Source of the DNA: UBA3537 sp038106885
GTDB taxonomy: Bacteria; Bacteroidota; Bacteroidia; Flavobacteriales; Flavobacteriaceae
Assembly (NCBI GenBank): GCA_038106885.1
Contig: JAYNFX010000010.1
Coordinates: 1 to 35,115 of the forward strand
Length of the DNA: 35,115 nucleotides
Reading direction: 5' to 3'
Shown here piece by piece: positions 32,700 to 35,115 of this stretch. The translations under genes and the position numbers were made by a program. Every line of letters starts with the position of its first letter. The first letter of the stretch is position 1. The notes under the pieces were generated by a model, which had not been told where the DNA came from, did no database searches, and saw only the letters and a list, made by a program, of their open reading frames with translations.

Positions 32700-34187
32700 C
32701 TAGTCACAATTGTCAGGAATAATTGTAGTTTCGAATACTAAGCTTAAGATAGATAGATCTCCTTCATGACAATCAGCAATTAACCATGTGTCCTGAAATT
32801 GTGTAGAATTCGAATTCAAACTCATTAAATATCCATTGCCTGTGACATTTAAATCCCAAACCCCTGTGGTAGTGATGGTGTTTCCTTCTACCACTTCTAA
32901 TGTGTAATCTAGATTAATAATGTAGGTGTAAATATCATTATCAATATTTACCCATGAGCAATTTGATAATAGAACTTCAACCTCTTCAATTGAACAATCT
33001 TCTAAACCTTCTTCGACACAATCTATTGAGTAAAGCTCAGCTTGAGGAGATACTAGACTTTGCATTTCTAAACTTTCATCACATACAGTAACTACCCATT
33101 CGTCATTGTAGATAGATGAGTTTGCTGCTAGGGTTATGTAAAAGGTCTCGTTTCCAGTATTTATAATAAATTCCCCAGATGTAAGAAGACTATCGCCGGA
33201 CTGCACTTGGTATGTTCCATTATTGAAAAAGTTATATAGATATTGGTCATCGTCAACAAAATCAATTTGCCAAAAACAATTTATTAAACCACTTAAAATG
33301 TCTTCCGGGAGGCAATCGACAACTCCAACATTATCATCGCCAATGCAATCTTCTATTATAGCTTCTAGCTCATCATAGTCATTAATTGTAACTATCGAAT
33401 CATTTTCAATTATAATATCTAATGGAAGTACTAAATCAATGTGATAGGCACCGTATGTAGCATTAAATAGTTCTTCACGAGAATTTACAGTTACAGGATC
33501 TCCTTCGTCTAATATTATTGAAATAGGATACACAAATTCAAAACATTCTCCATCACCAGATTCGTAGTCTATTTGGCATTCTTCACTAAAATCGTCCTCA
33601 GTGAAACCATCGCATATCGCATAGCAAGCATTTGGATATGAAATTGTAAATAGTTCTCCATCTAAATCTGTAATATCAATACAAACAGGGTCATATTCTT
33701 CAGTACAAATACAATCCTCTACCTCGTCCTCAAAACCACAGTCTTCTAATAAACTTAAAAATTCATCTTCGCTATTTATAGTTTCTATTTCTAGAGCATT
33801 ACTATTTTCATTGTAGATTTCCACTTCAAAAGGAAACGCAATCCCATTTATAAATAAATTTTCTGTTGAAGCAAAATAAATTTCTATTAGTTCATCTAAA
33901 CTATTTACTGTTACTGTAGTACCCGTATTAAATGAAAGATTGATTGGGTATACAAAATCGAAACAAAAATCAAAAACAATATTGCCAGCAGGATTTTCCG
34001 CTTCGTCTACATTTCCATTGTCATCATACTGTTGGTTAAGTCTACTTAAAGTTGTTACAATAGATTCACTTTCCTCGGTATTTTGTAGATTATCAATAAT
34101 TACTTCTTCATTAGTACAAGACATCAAAACTGTAAGTACCATTAAAATACTAAAAATTAAAAGTTTAAAATTTTTCATTTTTTTCAT
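32700..34187 (-). CDS. Large lipoprotein with duplicated domains and a Kazal-like module
   Basis: The 495-residue protein starts with a lipoprotein signal (KLLIFSILMVLTVLMSC) and predicted lipidated Cys24. I recognise no family for the whole. Internal structure: repeat A1 (about 72-151, CFDFVYPINLSFNTG...VNSLDELIE), a cysteine-rich stretch (158-204, CICTEEYDPVC ... ACYAICDG ... C) with Kazal-type Cys spacing, repeat A2 (about 213-283, CFEFVYPISIILDEG...VNSREELFN), then two lipocalin-like repeats B1 (about 292-390) and B2 (about 398-494), each with a central Trp and paired Cys. It is strongly acidic. Surface exposure and a protease-inhibitor role for the Kazal module are inference. The gene is divergent from an ECF sigma gene and shares a promoter motif with the anti-sigma gene. 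A second ATG at 34178 is also possible. Confidence 0.8.
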   Translation of the reverse strand: MKKMKNFKLLIFSILMVLTVLMSCTNEEVIIDNLQNTEESESIVTTLSRLNQQYDDNGNVDEAENPAGNIVFDFCFDFVYPINLSFNTGTTVTVNSLDELIEIYFASTENLFINGIAFPFEVEIYNENSNALEIETINSEDEFLSLLEDCGFEDEVEDCICTEEYDPVCIDITDLDGELFTISYPNACYAICDGFTEDDFSEECQIDYESGDGECFEFVYPISIILDEGDPVTVNSREELFNATYGAYHIDLVLPLDIIIENDSIVTINDYDELEAIIEDCIGDDNVGVVDCLPEDILSGLINCFWQIDFVDDDQYLYNFFNNGTYQVQSGDSLLTSGEFIINTGNETFYITLAANSSIYNDEWVVTVCDESLEMQSLVSPQAELYSIDCVEEGLEDCSIEEVEVLLSNCSWVNIDNDIYTYIINLDYTLEVVEGNTITTTGVWDLNVTGNGYLMSLNSNSTQFQDTWLIADCHEGDLSILSLVFETTIIPDNCD

Positions 34188-34225
34188 TTTTTATTTTTAA
34201 AATTATTGAGGTTAATCTTCTTAAA

Positions 34226-34251
34226 GACAACTTAAAATATAAAAACCCTAC
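34226..34251 (-). promoter_or_regulatory. ECF-type bipartite promoter of the lipoprotein gene
   Basis: On the minus strand, GTAGGGT (34251-34245) and TTGTC (34230-34226) are separated by 14 nt. The second element ends 38 nt before the lipoprotein ATG. The same motif with identical spacing precedes the anti-sigma gene at 34831-34856. TTGTC contains the GTC core seen at the -10 of many ECF promoters. Confidence 0.6.
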
Positions 34252-34275
34252 TTTTTTATTAAATTATTTTATTTA

Positions 34276-34283
34276 TAGTTTTG
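34276..34283 (+). promoter_or_regulatory. Candidate -7 box for the ECF sigma gene
   Basis: TAGTTTTG matches TAnnTTTG at every fixed position and ends 22 nt before the sigma ATG. It would be read by the housekeeping sigma factor. Its -33 region abuts the divergent GTAGGGT element at 34245-34251, so the two promoters may interfere. Confidence 0.5.
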
Positions 34284-34305
34284 GGTTAAAATTAAAGCCA
34301 ATTTA

Positions 34306-34818
34306 ATGTCAAAATACAATCGAAATATATGTGATTCAAATTCTTTTGAGGCTATATATAATACTTATGCTAAAGAAATTAGACGGTTTCTTTTTTATAA
34401 AACTCAAGATATAGATAAATCTGAAGATATTTTACAGGATGTGTTTATAAAACTTTGGGAGAATTGTAACAAAGTAGACCCTAATAAAGTGAAGAGTTAT
34501 ATTTATAGTATTGCTAATAATATGTTTCTAAATGATATAAAGCATCAAAAAGTAGTACAAAATTACCGAAAACATAATGGGAACGACATTACCAATGAGT
34601 CCCCTGAATTTATTGTGCTTGAGAAGGAGTTCATGGAAAAGTTAGAATCTACAATTGATAAGTTACCAGAAAAACAGCGTGAAGTATTTCTAATGAATAG
34701 AATTGAAAAAAAGAAATACAAAGAGATTGCTATACATTTAGATATTAGCGTAAAAGCTGTAGAAAAACGTATGCATAAAGCCTTGGTTGTTATAAGAAAG
34801 GAAATTGGTGATGTTTAA
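34306..34818 (+). CDS. ECF-family RNA polymerase sigma factor
   Basis: The 170-residue protein has the two-domain ECF layout. Sigma region 2 covers about residues 12-82 (FEAIYNTYAKEIRRFLFYKT, SEDILQDVFIKLWEN, SYIYSIANNMFLNDIK). Region 4 covers about residues 110-165 (LPEKQREVFLMNRIEKKKYKEIA and the helix-turn-helix DISVKAVEKRMHKALVVIRK). It lacks the region 3 of larger sigma factors. It is followed 55 nt later by an anti-sigma gene and is divergent from the lipoprotein gene, both of which carry a shared bipartite motif it may recognise. Its own promoter looks housekeeping-type. Confidence 0.93.
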   Translation: MSKYNRNICDSNSFEAIYNTYAKEIRRFLFYKTQDIDKSEDILQDVFIKLWENCNKVDPNKVKSYIYSIANNMFLNDIKHQKVVQNYRKHNGNDITNESPEFIVLEKEFMEKLESTIDKLPEKQREVFLMNRIEKKKYKEIAIHLDISVKAVEKRMHKALVVIRKEIGDV

Positions 34819-34830
34819 CTAAAATTGTAA

Positions 34831-34856
34831 GTAGGGTATTCATCTAGTTAATTGTC
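34831..34856 (+). promoter_or_regulatory. ECF-type bipartite promoter of the anti-sigma gene
   Basis: GTAGGGT (34831-34837) and TTGTC (34852-34856) are 14 nt apart, and the second element ends 17 nt before the anti-sigma ATG. It matches the lipoprotein upstream motif in both boxes and in spacing. It lies between the sigma and anti-sigma genes, so the anti-sigma gene could be boosted by its own sigma factor. Confidence 0.6.
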
Positions 34857-34873
34857 ATAAAAATAGAAATAAA

Positions 34874-35115
34874 ATGAAAAATCAGAATTCACATATAAAT
34901 GAAGAAACGTTTTTAGCCCAGTGGCTAGAAGGAAACCTCTCAGATAAAGAACTTAAAAATCTTATTAATGAGGCTGATTATAATGTTTATTTAAAGTTGC
35001 GAAAAGGTCTACATACTTCGGATAAATTAAATGCATCAACTCAACATTCATTTAATAAAATTCAACAAAAGATTGCAAATAAAAAGACTCCAATTTTTAA
35101 ATTGTATCCAGTACG
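34874..35115 (+). CDS. FecR-like anti-sigma factor (5' part)
   Basis: The first 80 codons are present and the gene runs off the window. It begins MKNQNSHINEETFLAQWLEG, then NLSDKELKNLI, which is the usual cytoplasmic anti-sigma start of FecR-type regulators. At the window edge TPIFKLYPV looks like the approach to the single transmembrane segment. The large extracytoplasmic sensor part is not visible. It follows the ECF sigma gene, the usual pairing in Bacteroidota, and has its own candidate sigma-dependent promoter. Confidence 0.75.
   Translation, partial: MKNQNSHINEETFLAQWLEGNLSDKELKNLINEADYNVYLKLRKGLHTSDKLNASTQHSFNKIQQKIANKKTPIFKLYPV

Overview
The window is low-GC bacterial DNA that looks like a member of the Bacteroidota, most likely a marine-type Flavobacteriia. 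The reasons are the gene order (secY-infA-rpmJ-rpsM-rpsK-rpsD-rpoA-rplQ followed by carA, eno and gltA), TAnnTTTG-type -7 promoter boxes, A-rich leaders without clear Shine-Dalgarno sequences, a FecR-type anti-sigma gene behind an ECF sigma factor, and an FtsZ ending in NSFLHDNVD. No species is assigned. Nearly every base is coding. No insertion sequence, phage, CRISPR array or replication origin was seen.

Layout. (1) 1-3535: end of the ribosomal protein/alpha operon, with two structured intergenic RNAs (before rpsD and before rplQ) and a strong terminator. (2) 3573-7543: carA, eno (own promoter and strong terminator) and gltA. (3) 7559-11848: two guanidino-group hydrolases of the DDAH/arginine deiminase superfamily in tandem, then argS and a SprT-like metalloprotein, giving a small arginine/citrulline neighbourhood. 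(4) 11938-13353: a DUF389 membrane protein, converging tail-to-tail (2 nt apart) on a reverse-strand unit. (5) 16303-13356 on the minus strand: alpha/beta hydrolase, engB, and an MlaE/MlaF-like lipid ABC permease and ATPase. (6) 16561-31964: a complete-looking flavobacterial dcw cluster (mraZ, rsmH, ftsL-like, ftsI, murE, mraY, murD, ftsW, murG, murC, ftsQ, ftsA, ftsZ) with tightly packed or overlapping genes, preceded by a three-copy MraZ operator. (7) 31995-32571: yqeY, tRNA-Arg(UCG) and a terminator. (8) 32648-35115: an ECF sigma factor and the start of its FecR-like anti-sigma partner, with a divergently transcribed large lipoprotein.

How it works together. Regions 1-6 are core translation, central metabolism, envelope lipid transport and peptidoglycan/division functions. 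The least conventional part is the right end. The lipoprotein and the anti-sigma gene share a bipartite upstream motif, GTAGGGT-N14-TTGTC, with identical spacing. The sigma gene instead has a housekeeping-like TAGTTTTG box. The simplest reading is that the ECF factor drives both its anti-sigma partner (negative feedback) and the divergent lipoprotein. That lipoprotein is itself built from two pairs of internal repeats around a Kazal-like cysteine module.
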